A stretch of DNA of 64,000 nucleotides, taken from positions 372,001 to 436,000 of the forward strand of contig NZ_SAYT01000007.1 of NCBI RefSeq assembly GCF_004296575.1, read 5' to 3'. Within the stretch, counting starts at the first letter, position 1. Each line of letters starts with the position of its first letter. The notes beneath the pieces are model-generated. The model did no database searches, had not been told where the DNA came from, and saw only the letters and a program-made list of their open reading frames with translations. This DNA is from Dyella amyloliquefaciens. Its GTDB lineage: Bacteria > Pseudomonadota > Gammaproteobacteria > Xanthomonadales > Rhodanobacteraceae. Both the position numbers and the translations under genes were made by a program. This document shows, piece by piece, positions 31,507 to 41,116 of the stretch.

Positions 31507-32436
31507 TCAGGAGGGTTTGCGTGCGAGCAGGCTCATCACTTCAAAGTGAGGTGCCTTGCGTTCGCGGCTGATGCGGTTGCAGCTGAGGACTTCCAGTCCG
31601 GCAGAGGTGGCGAAACCATCCAGTTCGCTGGCGGAGAAACCGAGGTTGCGATGGTCGAACGGTTCCACCACCGCACGGTGATCGTGCTTGCCCAGCGTGA
31701 CGGCGAGCAGTCGGCCGCCGTTGCGCAGCAGGCGCGAAGCCTCGGCGACGGCCTTCGCCGGATGCTCCGCGTAGGTGAGGGCGTGCAGCATCAGCACCAG
31801 GTCGAAGCGACGCTCTCCCAGGTCCAGCGCATGCATGTCGCCCAGGCGTACTTCCACGTTGGCGAACGGCTTGAGGCGCTGGGATGCCGCTTCCACGACG
31901 CGGTCGCTGCTGTCCACGCACACGATGGAACGTGCATGCGGCGCCAGCAGTTCGGCGGTGATGCCATCGCCCGAGGCGATGTCGAGTACGTCGCCGGTTT
32001 CCAGCAATTGCAGCAGCGAGCGGGCGAGGGTTTCCCAGGTGCGGCCCGGCGAGTAGTGGCGCTCCATGTCGCCGGCCACGGTGTCGGCCCAGCCTTCCTC
32101 ACGGGCACGTTGCGCCAGTACGCCCGGCAGGCGGGCGGCGTCTTCGCGCAGCAGGGCATCGTCGATGCTCTCGCGCAGCGACTTCAGCAGGGCGTACTGG
32201 TGTTCGTCGGTATCGCCGTTGGCGCGGTAGTAAGCCGAGACGCCGGCGCGACGGTCGCGCACCAGTTCCGCTTCCTTGAGCTTGGCCAGGTGGGTGGACA
32301 CGCGTGGCTGGGCCAGGTGCAGCACGGCGGCCAGCTCGGCCACGGTCAGCTCCTCCCGCTCGAGCAGCGCCAGCAGCCGCACCCGGGTCGGGTCCGCCAG
32401 CAGGCGCAGGATGCTGGAGGCGGTGGCCAGATCCAT
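31507..32436 (-). CDS. ArsR-type regulator fused to a SAM-dependent methyltransferase domain (SahR-like)
   Basis: 309 residues. Residues 1-85 are an ArsR winged helix-turn-helix ([20 protein letters not shown], then [19 protein letters not shown]). From about 120 a class I methyltransferase fold follows with the SAM-binding motif [17 protein letters not shown] and the acidic end of strand 2 in IVCVDSS. This architecture, the first position in an operon with metH, and the palindrome just upstream of its start fit the SahR group of regulators, which sense S-adenosylhomocysteine and repress methionine and SAH-cycle genes in Proteobacteria. Autorepression is inferred. Confidence 0.82.
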   Translation of the reverse strand: MDLATASSILRLLADPTRVRLLALLEREELTVAELAAVLHLAQPRVSTHLAKLKEAELVRDRRAGVSAYYRANGDTDEHQYALLKSLRESIDDALLREDAARLPGVLAQRAREEGWADTVAGDMERHYSPGRTWETLARSLLQLLETGDVLDIASGDGITAELLAPHARSIVCVDSSDRVVEAASQRLKPFANVEVRLGDMHALDLGERRFDLVLMLHALTYAEHPAKAVAEASRLLRNGGRLLAVTLGKHDHRAVVEPFDHRNLGFSASELDGFATSAGLEVLSCNRISRERKAPHFEVMSLLARKPS

Positions 32437-32445
32437 GGTTATCCT

Positions 32446-32459
32446 TATATCGCGATACA
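32446..32459 (-). promoter_or_regulatory. Palindromic operator before the methionine operon
   Basis: TATCGCGATA (32448-32457) is a perfect 10-bp palindrome with one more matching pair outside, lying 11-21 bp ahead of the regulator start codon. It suits binding by a dimeric ArsR-type protein and is probably the autoregulatory site of the downstream gene. Confidence 0.55.
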
Positions 32460-32526
32460 GAGATGCAATAGGCTAGGCCTAGGGTCGCGGGGCGTCAAGT
32501 TCGGCCTGCTTATGTTGGCCTGCTTA

Positions 32527-32709
32527 TGTAGGAGCGCACCCAGTGCGCGAAAAGCCTACGGAGCGTTGATGCCAGGCGCCGCGGTCGCGCACTGGGTGCG
32601 CTCCTACAGGGGGAGAGGGTACTGGTCTTGGGGGCCACCCTTTGCGGGGTCGCGGAGTCTCGTTGTTGCCGCGCTGTAGGCTTTTCGCGCACTGGGTGCG
32701 CTCCTACAG
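32527..32709. repeat. REP cluster, GTAGGAGCGC family (SMAG-like)
   Basis: Three arms: GTAGGAGCGCACCCAGTGCG from about 32528, its complement at about 32584-32607, and a further complement at about 32686-32708, preceded by TGTAGGCTTTTCGCGC. GTAG-headed REP palindromes of this kind are known from Stenotrophomonas and other Xanthomonadales, where RAYT transposases mobilise them. No RAYT gene is in the window. Confidence 0.85.
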
Positions 32710-32802
32710 GGAGGGCGAGGCCCGGCCTTGCTGCACCTGCACAGAGGGTATGGGCGCGGGCGGGCTAAAATAGGCGGCTTCCTACTTCCCCTTGGAACCG
32801 TC

Positions 32803-33963
<1,161 letters not shown>

Positions 33964-33972
33964 GGCTGCCGC

Positions 33973-34006
33973 GAAGCTCCCGGCGCTGGCCGAGAGCTTC
34001 CGTTTG
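33973..34006 (+). terminator. Weak stem-loop after acyl-CoA dehydrogenase
   Basis: GAAGCTC at 33973-33979 pairs with GAGCTTC at 33994-34000, followed by CGTTTGG. The T-run is poor, so termination here is only possible. Confidence 0.3.
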
Positions 34007-34145
34007 GTCCTCGGGTACGCCTTGTGGGCTGTTCCTGACATGCCGTCGCGCGATGCACGGGTGGCCTGGTTGACTCCTCGCCTATTGATCGCAAATACTT
34101 GCGACTCGCCAGGGAGCTAGGTCCCCCTCCGCCAAGGATGGCCCC

Positions 34146-34529
34146 ATGTTGACGTTTCTGCTCGTCCTGCTTGCATTGATAGCGCTGGCGGTTTTCCCCG
34201 TCATGTATACGGCGCGCGCGCTGGGAGCGGAAAAGACCGGGCTTGGCACCGTCCTGCTGGTGCTGGTCCTGCAACTCTGCCTGTCGAAGCTGGTGGAGGC
34301 GATCATCTCGTCCGGGCTGATCGGCGGCCTGGCCGGATTCTTCGGTGGCGCCCTCATCATCCAGATGGTGATGGTGACCACCTACACGCGGGCACTGCTC
34401 ATCAGCCTTGTCAGTTCGGTGATCGCGATCATCGGGCTGCTGCTGCTCATCAAGCTGGTGGTTGGCCATCACGCGGGTGCGGAGCAGGTGTCGATGATCC
34501 TCATGGCGCTACCTGGGCGCCTTGCCTGA
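34146..34529 (+). CDS. Small integral membrane protein, unknown function
   Basis: 127 residues with about four hydrophobic helices (MLTFLLVLLALIALAVFPV; TVLLVLVLQLCLSKLVEAI; GLAGFFGGALIIQMVMV; ISLVSSVIAIIGLLLLIKLV). No recognised domain. The ATG follows CCAAGGATGGCCCC, with AAGGA as the likely Shine-Dalgarno. Alone between an acyl-CoA dehydrogenase and a diguanylate cyclase gene. Confidence 0.7.
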   Translation: MLTFLLVLLALIALAVFPVMYTARALGAEKTGLGTVLLVLVLQLCLSKLVEAIISSGLIGGLAGFFGGALIIQMVMVTTYTRALLISLVSSVIAIIGLLLLIKLVVGHHAGAEQVSMILMALPGRLA

Positions 34530-34726
34530 CCCCACCGAACGTTTCTACCGGGCCGCGTCGTGAACTGACCGGGTGGGGCGGTATCGGGCATTCCGGTTGG
34601 CTGGTCTCCCCATTCCGCGCGTAGCCGGAAGCCCCACCGCTGAGCCATTTTCGGGCAGGCGGGAGGTGGCGGCATGGTGGTTGCTTGTTTCCATGGGTCT
34701 GACACCCCGCGACGCGAGCAAGCCCC

Positions 34727-35668
34727 ATGACCCAAATCGACATCGCCCTCGACGAAGAAAGCGCCGTCTACAAGACGCTGCTGGAATCCACCAAGGCCAT
34801 TCCCTGGAGCATCCATTGGGACAGCCTGTCGTTCTCCTACATCGGCCCCCAGATCGAAGCCCTGCTTGGTTGGGAACCGGCCAGCTGGGTCAGCGTGCAG
34901 GACTGGGCCGACCGTATCCATCCCGAGGACCGCGAGTGGGCGGTCAATTTCTGCGTGGCCCAGTCCAAGGCCGGCGTGGACCATGAGGCGGACTATCGCG
35001 CGCTGTGCAAGGACGGCAGCTATGTATGGATCCGCGACGTCGTGCACGTGGTGCGCAAGGAAGACGGCAGCGTGGATTCGCTGGTCGGCTTCATGTTCGA
35101 TATCAGCGAGCGCAAGCGCACCGAGCAACGGCTGATCGAGCTGCAGCGCGAGCTGGAGGCGCTGTCCTTCAAGGATGGCCTTACCGGCATCGCCAATCGC
35201 CGCCGCTTCGACGCCGTGTTCGAGGAAGACTGGGTCGATGCCCGCCGCAGCGGCAAGCCGCTGTCGTTGCTGGTGCTCGATATCGACTACTTCAAGCAGT
35301 ACAACGACCACTACGGCCACGTGCAGGGCGACTACTGCCTGAAGATGGTGGCCAAGGTGCTGGGCAAGGCCGTGCGCCGCAGCCACGAATTCCTCGCGCG
35401 CTTCGGTGGCGAGGAGTTCGTGCTGCTGCTGCCCGAGACCGACGCTGCATCGGCGCGCCACGTGGCCGAACGCTGCCAGGAACTGCTGGCGCAGGAGTGG
35501 ATTCCGCACGAGCGCTCGATGGCGGGCAAGGCGCTGACCATGAGCATCGGCGTGGGCACCGTGGTGCCCATGTACGGCGACGAGCGCCAGGCGTTTCTCG
35601 AGCTGGTGGATCGCCGCCTGTACCAGGCCAAGCTGGGCGGTCGCAACCGCATCGCCGACGGCGACTGA
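34727..35668 (+). CDS. PAS-GGDEF diguanylate cyclase
   Basis: 313 residues, cytosolic. A PAS/PAC sensor of the PAS_3 type spans about 20-135 (IGPQIEALLGWEPASWVS, IHPEDREW, YRALCKDGSYVWIRD, GFMFDISERK), a short linker helix follows, and a GGDEF domain spans about 150-310 with DGLTGIANRRRFD, DIDYFKQYND and the active-site motif GGEEF. It should make cyclic di-GMP from two GTP. The inhibitory I-site position upstream of GGEEF reads RSHE instead of RxxD, so product inhibition may be lost. No membrane part. It ends at a strong terminator and is probably monocistronic. Confidence 0.92.
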   Translation: MTQIDIALDEESAVYKTLLESTKAIPWSIHWDSLSFSYIGPQIEALLGWEPASWVSVQDWADRIHPEDREWAVNFCVAQSKAGVDHEADYRALCKDGSYVWIRDVVHVVRKEDGSVDSLVGFMFDISERKRTEQRLIELQRELEALSFKDGLTGIANRRRFDAVFEEDWVDARRSGKPLSLLVLDIDYFKQYNDHYGHVQGDYCLKMVAKVLGKAVRRSHEFLARFGGEEFVLLLPETDAASARHVAERCQELLAQEWIPHERSMAGKALTMSIGVGTVVPMYGDERQAFLELVDRRLYQAKLGGRNRIADGD

Positions 35669-35684
35669 GTTTTCCACGAGGCAA

Positions 35685-35720
35685 GAAAAAAGCCCCGGTC
35701 CTGCGACCGGGGCTTTTTCT
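35685..35720. terminator. Bidirectional intrinsic terminator
   Basis: AAAAAAGCCCCGGTC, short loop, GACCGGGGCTTTTTCT. The A-run on one side and T-run on the other make it work for both the cyclase gene (plus strand) and the RND operon (minus strand) that converge here. Confidence 0.93.
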
Positions 35721-35739
35721 TTGTTGCGACGTACGGGGC

Positions 35740-38700
35740 TTACGAACCGCGGCGCGGGTCGGAATCGAACGGCTGCATGCCGCCCGATGCGCCACCCTGC
35801 GACGGCGGGTTGTTGCCCGGGGTCGGCGTAGCGTCCTCGCCATGTGCATGACGGATGGTGTGCGACGCCTCGTCCAGCTTGTCGCCCAGCAGGCGACGCA
35901 CCGTCACGTAGAACACCGGGATCAGCAGCAGGCCCAGGAACGTGGCGAACATCATGCCGCCGATCACGCCCGTACCAATGGCGTGACGGGAGTTGGCGCC
36001 CGCACCGGTGGAGATGGCCAGCGGGAACACACCGAGGATGAACGCCAGTGAGGTCATCAGGATCGGGCGCAGTCGCTGGCGGGAGGCCGTGACCACCGCA
36101 TCGAACAGCGACTTGCCGTCCTGCTGCTGCTCCACCGCGAACTCCACGATCAGGATCGCGTTCTTCGCCGCCAGACCGATCACCGTGATCAGGCCGATCT
36201 TGAAGTACATGTCGTTCGGCAGGCCGCGCAGCATCGAGAACACCACGGTGCCGAGCAGGCCGAGCGGAACCACCAGCAGCACGGCCACCGGGATCGACCA
36301 GCTTTCGTACAGGGCGGCCAGGCAGAGGAACACGATCAGGATCGACAGCACCATCAGCAGCGTGGCCGAGTTGCCGGCCAGGATTTCCTGGTACGACTGA
36401 CCCGTCCAGTCGGAGCCGAAGCCCTTGGGCAGGTCGTTCTCGACGATGCCCTGCAGCGCCGCCATGGCCTGGCCGGTGGAATAACCCGGCGCTTCATTAC
36501 CCACGATTTCCACGGCCGCGTAGCCGTTGTAGCGGGTGAGGGCAGGCGAGCCCATGTCCCACTTCGACTGCACCACGCTGGAGATCGGAATCATGTTGTA
36601 CGGGTTGGTGGTCGACACCGTCGACGCACTGGTGGACCCGGTCGCCAGGCTGCTCGGCGTGTACAGGTGCTGCAGCGCATCCGGACCCATGCGATAGGGC
36701 TGGTCCGCCTGCATGTAGACACGCTTCACGCGGCCGCCGTAGACGAAGTCGTTGACGTACACCGGCGCCAGCGCGAGCTGGATGGCCGTGTACACATCGC
36801 TGACCGACAGGCCCATGGCCTGCGCCTGCGTGCGGTCCACCTTCAGGTCCCACTGCGGGGCATCGGGCAGCGAGTTCGGACGGACGCCGAACAGGGCCTT
36901 GTTGTCCTTGGCCTTGCCCAGCGCCATGCCCATCGCCTGCATCAGCTCGCCATGCGTCTGGCCGGCGCGAGCCTGCAGGTACATGTCGATGCCGCCGAAC
37001 TGGCTGAGGCCGCGGATGGTCGGCAGGTTCACCACGAAGATCTGCGCATCGCGAATGCCGTGGAACACGCCATTCAACTGCATGATCAGGTCGTCGGCGG
37101 TGACCGAGCGTTCCTTCCAGTCCTTCAACTTGATGAAGGCCATGCCGGTGCTTTCACTCTGGCCGATGAAGCTGAAGCCGGAGATCTGGTACATGCCCAC
37201 GATGCTGTCGTTCTGCGGACTCTTATTCAGGCGTTCGCGCATTTCCGTCATCACTTCCTGCGTGCGGTGCAGGGTGGCACCCGGCGGCAGGTTGACGATG
37301 GCGAGGGCGAAGCCCTGGTCTTCGCTGGGCACGAAGCTGGTCGGCAGCCTGGTGTACAGGAAGCCCGCCAGTGCGGCGACCAGTGCGAACACCAGCATCC
37401 AGCGGGGCGCATGACGTGCCGCGCTGCCGATGTGGCCGCTGTAGGTGTGCGTGACGCGATCGAAGATGCGGTTGAAGCCGCGGTAGATGATGTTCTTCTT
37501 GTGGTCATGCTCGGGCTTGAGCATGGTCGCGCACAGCGCCGGGGTGAACGACAGCGCGAGGAAGGCCGAGAAGCCCATCGATACGGCGATGGTCAACGCG
37601 AACTGCTTGTAGATCACGCCGGATGCACCCGGCTGCAGCGCGGACGGCACGAACACTGCCGCCAGCACCACCGTGATCGCCACCACGGCGCCGGTGATCT
37701 GGCCCATCGCTTTGCGTGTGGCTTCCTTCGGCGAGAGCCCTTCCTCGGACATGATGCGTTCGACGTTCTCGATCACCACGATCGCGTCGTCCACCACGAT
37801 ACCGATGGCCAGCACCATGCCGAACAAGGTCAGCTGGTTGATGGTGAAGCCGAGCGCGACGAGGCCGATGAAGGTGCCGAGCAGCGCGACCGGGATCACC
37901 AGGGTGGGGATCACCGTGGCGCGGAAGTTCTGCAGGAAGATCAGCATCACCAGGAAGACCAGGATGATGGCCTCCACCAGCGTGTGGATCACTTCCTCGA
38001 TCGAGATCTTCACGAACGGGGTGGTGTCGTACGGCGCAAACCAGGTGACGCCTTCCGGGAAGTCCTTGGAAAGCTCGGCCATCTTGGCCTTCACCGCGTC
38101 GGCCACGTCCAGCGCGTTCGCGCCCGGCAGCAGCTGCACGCCGAGGCCGCCGACCTGCTGGCCGTTCCACGTGGCGCCCAGGCCATAGCTGCCCGGGCCG
38201 AAGCTGATGCGAGCGACGTCGCTGAGCTTCACCACCGTGCCGTCGCTATTGGCGCGAAGGATGATGTTGCCGAACTCTTCCGGCGAGGAGAAACGGCCTT
38301 CGGCCGACACCGTGGCGGTGAAGCCCTGGCCTTCCGGCGACGGATCGGCACCCAGCGAGCCGGCAGCGAACTGCACGTTCTGCGTGGCGATGGCGTTGTA
38401 GACCGAGCTCGCCGACAAGCCGTAACCCTGAAGCTTGTCCGGGTTGAGCCAGATGCGCACGGCGTATTCGGAACCGATCACGCGCGTGTTGCCCACGCCC
38501 GGGATACGGCCGACCTGGTCGGCGACCTGCGAGGCAATGATGTCGGCCAGGCGGTTGCCGTCGATGTCCTTGTTGGTGGACACCAGCGACACGAACATCA
38601 GGAAGTCGGGGTTGTTCTTGGCAACCACCACACCCTGCTGCGTCACTGCGGTCGGCAGGCGCGGCTGAGCCAGCTGCACCTTGTTCTGCACCTGCACCTG

Positions 38701-39009
38701 GGCGATGTCCGGATCGGTACCGGTCTCGAAGGTGAGGGTGATCGTGGCCGAACCGCTGGCGCTGGACGAGGAGCTGAAATACAGCAGGTGGTCGATGCCG
38801 GTGAGCTGCTGCTCGATCACCTGGGTAACGTTCTTTTCCACCGTATCGGCGTTGGCGCCGGGATAGGTCGCGGACACCACCACCTGCGGCGGCGCGATAT
38901 TGGGATACGACTCGATGCCCATGTTCAGCACGGAGATCGTGCCGACCAGGGTGATCAGAATGGCGACCACCCACGCAAAGATGGGGCGGTCAATAAAGAA
39001 ACTCGGCAT
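35740..39009 (-). CDS. RND multidrug efflux permease, AcrB/MexB (HAE1) family
   Basis: 1,089 residues, the usual size. Typical N-terminus (MPSFFIDRPIFAWVVAILIT), twelve membrane helices in two halves, the proton-relay aspartates in GIVVDDAIVVIENVERIM, porter-domain motifs (ATYPGANADTVEKNV) and a C-terminal half with GLAAKNAILIVEFA. It exports hydrophobic and amphiphilic compounds by proton antiport, together with the adaptor encoded 14 bp upstream and an outer-membrane channel that is not encoded in this operon. The C-terminus has an extra Pro/Gly/Asn-rich tail. Transcription ends at the shared terminator. Confidence 0.94.
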   Translation of the reverse strand: MPSFFIDRPIFAWVVAILITLVGTISVLNMGIESYPNIAPPQVVVSATYPGANADTVEKNVTQVIEQQLTGIDHLLYFSSSSSASGSATITLTFETGTDPDIAQVQVQNKVQLAQPRLPTAVTQQGVVVAKNNPDFLMFVSLVSTNKDIDGNRLADIIASQVADQVGRIPGVGNTRVIGSEYAVRIWLNPDKLQGYGLSASSVYNAIATQNVQFAAGSLGADPSPEGQGFTATVSAEGRFSSPEEFGNIILRANSDGTVVKLSDVARISFGPGSYGLGATWNGQQVGGLGVQLLPGANALDVADAVKAKMAELSKDFPEGVTWFAPYDTTPFVKISIEEVIHTLVEAIILVFLVMLIFLQNFRATVIPTLVIPVALLGTFIGLVALGFTINQLTLFGMVLAIGIVVDDAIVVIENVERIMSEEGLSPKEATRKAMGQITGAVVAITVVLAAVFVPSALQPGASGVIYKQFALTIAVSMGFSAFLALSFTPALCATMLKPEHDHKKNIIYRGFNRIFDRVTHTYSGHIGSAARHAPRWMLVFALVAALAGFLYTRLPTSFVPSEDQGFALAIVNLPPGATLHRTQEVMTEMRERLNKSPQNDSIVGMYQISGFSFIGQSESTGMAFIKLKDWKERSVTADDLIMQLNGVFHGIRDAQIFVVNLPTIRGLSQFGGIDMYLQARAGQTHGELMQAMGMALGKAKDNKALFGVRPNSLPDAPQWDLKVDRTQAQAMGLSVSDVYTAIQLALAPVYVNDFVYGGRVKRVYMQADQPYRMGPDALQHLYTPSSLATGSTSASTVSTTNPYNMIPISSVVQSKWDMGSPALTRYNGYAAVEIVGNEAPGYSTGQAMAALQGIVENDLPKGFGSDWTGQSYQEILAGNSATLLMVLSILIVFLCLAALYESWSIPVAVLLVVPLGLLGTVVFSMLRGLPNDMYFKIGLITVIGLAAKNAILIVEFAVEQQQDGKSLFDAVVTASRQRLRPILMTSLAFILGVFPLAISTGAGANSRHAIGTGVIGGMMFATFLGLLLIPVFYVTVRRLLGDKLDEASHTIRHAHGEDATPTPGNNPPSQGGASGGMQPFDSDPRRGS

Positions 39010-39023
39010 GTCTGTCGACTCCC

Positions 39024-40232
39024 TTACTGCTTGCCGGCAGCAGGCTTGGCGTTACCCGCCGCTCCCTGCGGAGCCTTCTGGTCGGGCTGCCACGGCGAGG
39101 CCTTGGCAGGCGCACCCGGCTGCACGGTCTGCAGGCCCGAGACGATGACCTGGTCGCCCGTGGCGAGGCCGTTGGTGACGATCCAGTTGCCCGCACGCAT
39201 GTTGTCGGCGGTGACGTCCTTGCGCACGACCTTGCCTTCCTGGCTGACCACGAGTGCATAGGCGCCCGCGACGTCGCGCAGGATGCCCTGCTGCGGGATC
39301 AGGAACACGCTCTGCTGCTCGCCGAGGTTGGCGCTGATGGTCACGTAGGTGCCCGGCAACAGGCGATGCGCCGGATTGGGCAGCTGCGCGCGCAGGTTCA
39401 CTGCGCCCGTGGTCGGATCGACCGTGGCACCGGAGAAGTCCAGCGTGCCCACCTGGTCGTACTTGCTGCCGTCGGGCAGGGTGACCTGCACGGTCGTCTT
39501 GTTCTGCTCGGTCAGCACCACCTTGCCGGCCGACTGCGCGGCACGCAGGCGATCCAGATCGGTCGAGCTGACGGTGAAGTTGACGTACAGCGGGTCGAGC
39601 TGGTCGACCGTGGTGAGCAGGGTGGCGTTGCTGCCGGCGTCGGTGGTGCTGTTGCCGACGATGGCGCCTTCGGTGACCTGCTGCTGGCCGGCGCGGCCGT
39701 CGATCGGCGCGGTGACGCGGGTGAAGCCCAGGTTGATGCGGGCGGTTTCCACGGCGGCCTTGGCCTGCTGCACGGCGGCGGCGCTGCTGCGCTCGTTCGC
39801 TTCGGCCAGGTCAAGGTCGGACTGCGACACATAGCCCTGCGGACGCAGCTGGCGGTAACGCTCGGCGGCCTTGTGATAGTTCACGTAGGTGGCCTGGGCC
39901 GACGCCAGGTTGCCCTGGGCGGACTGCAGGCTGGCCTGATAGACCGACGGATCGATCTCGAACAGCACCTGGCCCTGCTTCACGTCGGTGCCTTCCTGGT
40001 AGACGCGCTTGAGCAGCACGCCGGACACGCGCGCACGCACATCGGCGCTGCGGAAGGCCGACACGCGGCCCACCAGGTCCTTGGTCAGCGGCGTGCTCTG
40101 CGGCTGGGCCCGGATCACGCCGACCTCCGGCGGGGGCATTTGCTGCTGGCCTTGTTCCTTGCCTTTGCCACAGGCGGCCAGAGAGAGCAGGCCAAGGCAC
40201 AACATGAGTGTGCGCAGTGACGTGGACTTCAT
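39024..40232 (-). CDS. RND efflux periplasmic adaptor, AcrA/MexA family lipoprotein
   Basis: 402 residues. A lipoprotein signal peptide is visible (LMLCLGLLSLAACGKGKEQ, lipobox LAAC), followed by the barrel-sandwich hybrid (VRARVSGVLLKRVYQEGTDVKQG), an alpha-hairpin rich in Ala/Gln (about 105-165), the second lipoyl half (RVTAPIDGRAG) and beta-barrel and membrane-proximal domains. A Pro/Ala/Lys tail closes it. It joins the AcrB-type pump to an outer-membrane channel. First gene of the operon; the probable promoter is about 190 bp upstream. Confidence 0.94.
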   Translation of the reverse strand: MKSTSLRTLMLCLGLLSLAACGKGKEQGQQQMPPPEVGVIRAQPQSTPLTKDLVGRVSAFRSADVRARVSGVLLKRVYQEGTDVKQGQVLFEIDPSVYQASLQSAQGNLASAQATYVNYHKAAERYRQLRPQGYVSQSDLDLAEANERSSAAAVQQAKAAVETARINLGFTRVTAPIDGRAGQQQVTEGAIVGNSTTDAGSNATLLTTVDQLDPLYVNFTVSSTDLDRLRAAQSAGKVVLTEQNKTTVQVTLPDGSKYDQVGTLDFSGATVDPTTGAVNLRAQLPNPAHRLLPGTYVTISANLGEQQSVFLIPQQGILRDVAGAYALVVSQEGKVVRKDVTADNMRAGNWIVTNGLATGDQVIVSGLQTVQPGAPAKASPWQPDQKAPQGAAGNAKPAAGKQ

Positions 40233-40419
40233 GTGGGCTCCATTCTTCTTTGTAATGTGGTCGGGGGAGATGCGGCATGTCGACGTCTCTCCGGACGGCG
40301 ACGGGGGTCGAGCAAGTCATGAGCACACGGCTGCCCCGTGTGGATTTCAGGTCCTTGGCAGGGCCTAAAGCGGCACGGGGGCGGTTGCCATGGCTCAGAT
40401 CAAAAGCGGACGGCCTTGG

Positions 40420-40448
40420 ACTATACCGTACAGTTTACAAATTTGTAG
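40420..40448 (-). promoter_or_regulatory. Promoter/operator of the RND efflux operon
   Basis: A perfect 12-bp palindrome TACAAATTTGTA (40436-40447) overlaps the place where the -35 would be for the minus-strand -10 TATAGT (40425-40420). This resembles TetR-family operators before acrAB-type operons. No regulator gene is adjacent in the window, so the repressor would be encoded elsewhere. Start codon is about 190 bp downstream. Confidence 0.5.
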
Positions 40449-41116
40449 CGCCGTTGTCCTGCCTCCTGGCTGCCTTCGAGCTCCCTGGGCCGTGTCGGGT
40501 GAGGGGGGGCAGCAGTTGTGACGGTCCCCTTGGTCCAGTCCAGGGTTAGCAATTTTGGCTGAGTTCCGTGAAAGAAGAGTGTCGGGGGAGGCGCATAGGG
40601 GCTGACGCCATGGCGTTGATGGTGCCAGCAACAGCCTGTTTGCAGCCTGTGCCGTTGGTCCGGTTGGCGAATCCGATCGAATCGTGACCGCTACGGCAAA
40701 GGCAAGCCGACCCGGGTACGAGATGCTTGATGGGACGCCCATGCGCTGCGTTCGTATCCATGCAAGAGCATCGTTTTGCGAGGGCGCTTTACCTGTTGCG
40801 CCGCAACGGATCATGACGTTGCGAGTGCCGACATACGCACTGGTATTGCCGTGACATGGTTGTCACGTGCGTGCGGCAGGCTGCGGGCAACACGTGGTGG
40901 CTGCGGGCTTTTTCCTGTGGCGGCAACCCTTTTGTCATGCTGCGAAACAGGCCCGTTCTTTGCGTTGAAGGCATGTCGCCGGACTCTGCTGCAATGGCGT
41001 CATGGCTACACGGCAGCTGAAGTGGTCTGGTCGCAAAGCTGGATTAGGCCTGACGCGAAGCGTATCCTTTTAAAGCTTTTTTAGCCTCATTCCGTCTCCC
41101 CAAAACAGTAGATGCC
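40449..41116. other. Gene-free stretch of about 670 bp between efflux operon and gdh
   Basis: A minus-strand frame of up to 139 codons (40395-40814) exists but lacks a Shine-Dalgarno and protein-like composition. Towards 41060-41085 the sequence turns AT-rich (TTTTAAAGCTTTTTTAG) shortly before the gdh start, which may hold its promoter. Otherwise I see nothing in it. Confidence 0.35.

Noticed and set aside
40395-40814. Minus-strand frame of 139 codons between the efflux operon and gdhB
   Set aside because: No Shine-Dalgarno, no family resemblance, and it runs across the palindromic promoter of the efflux operon.
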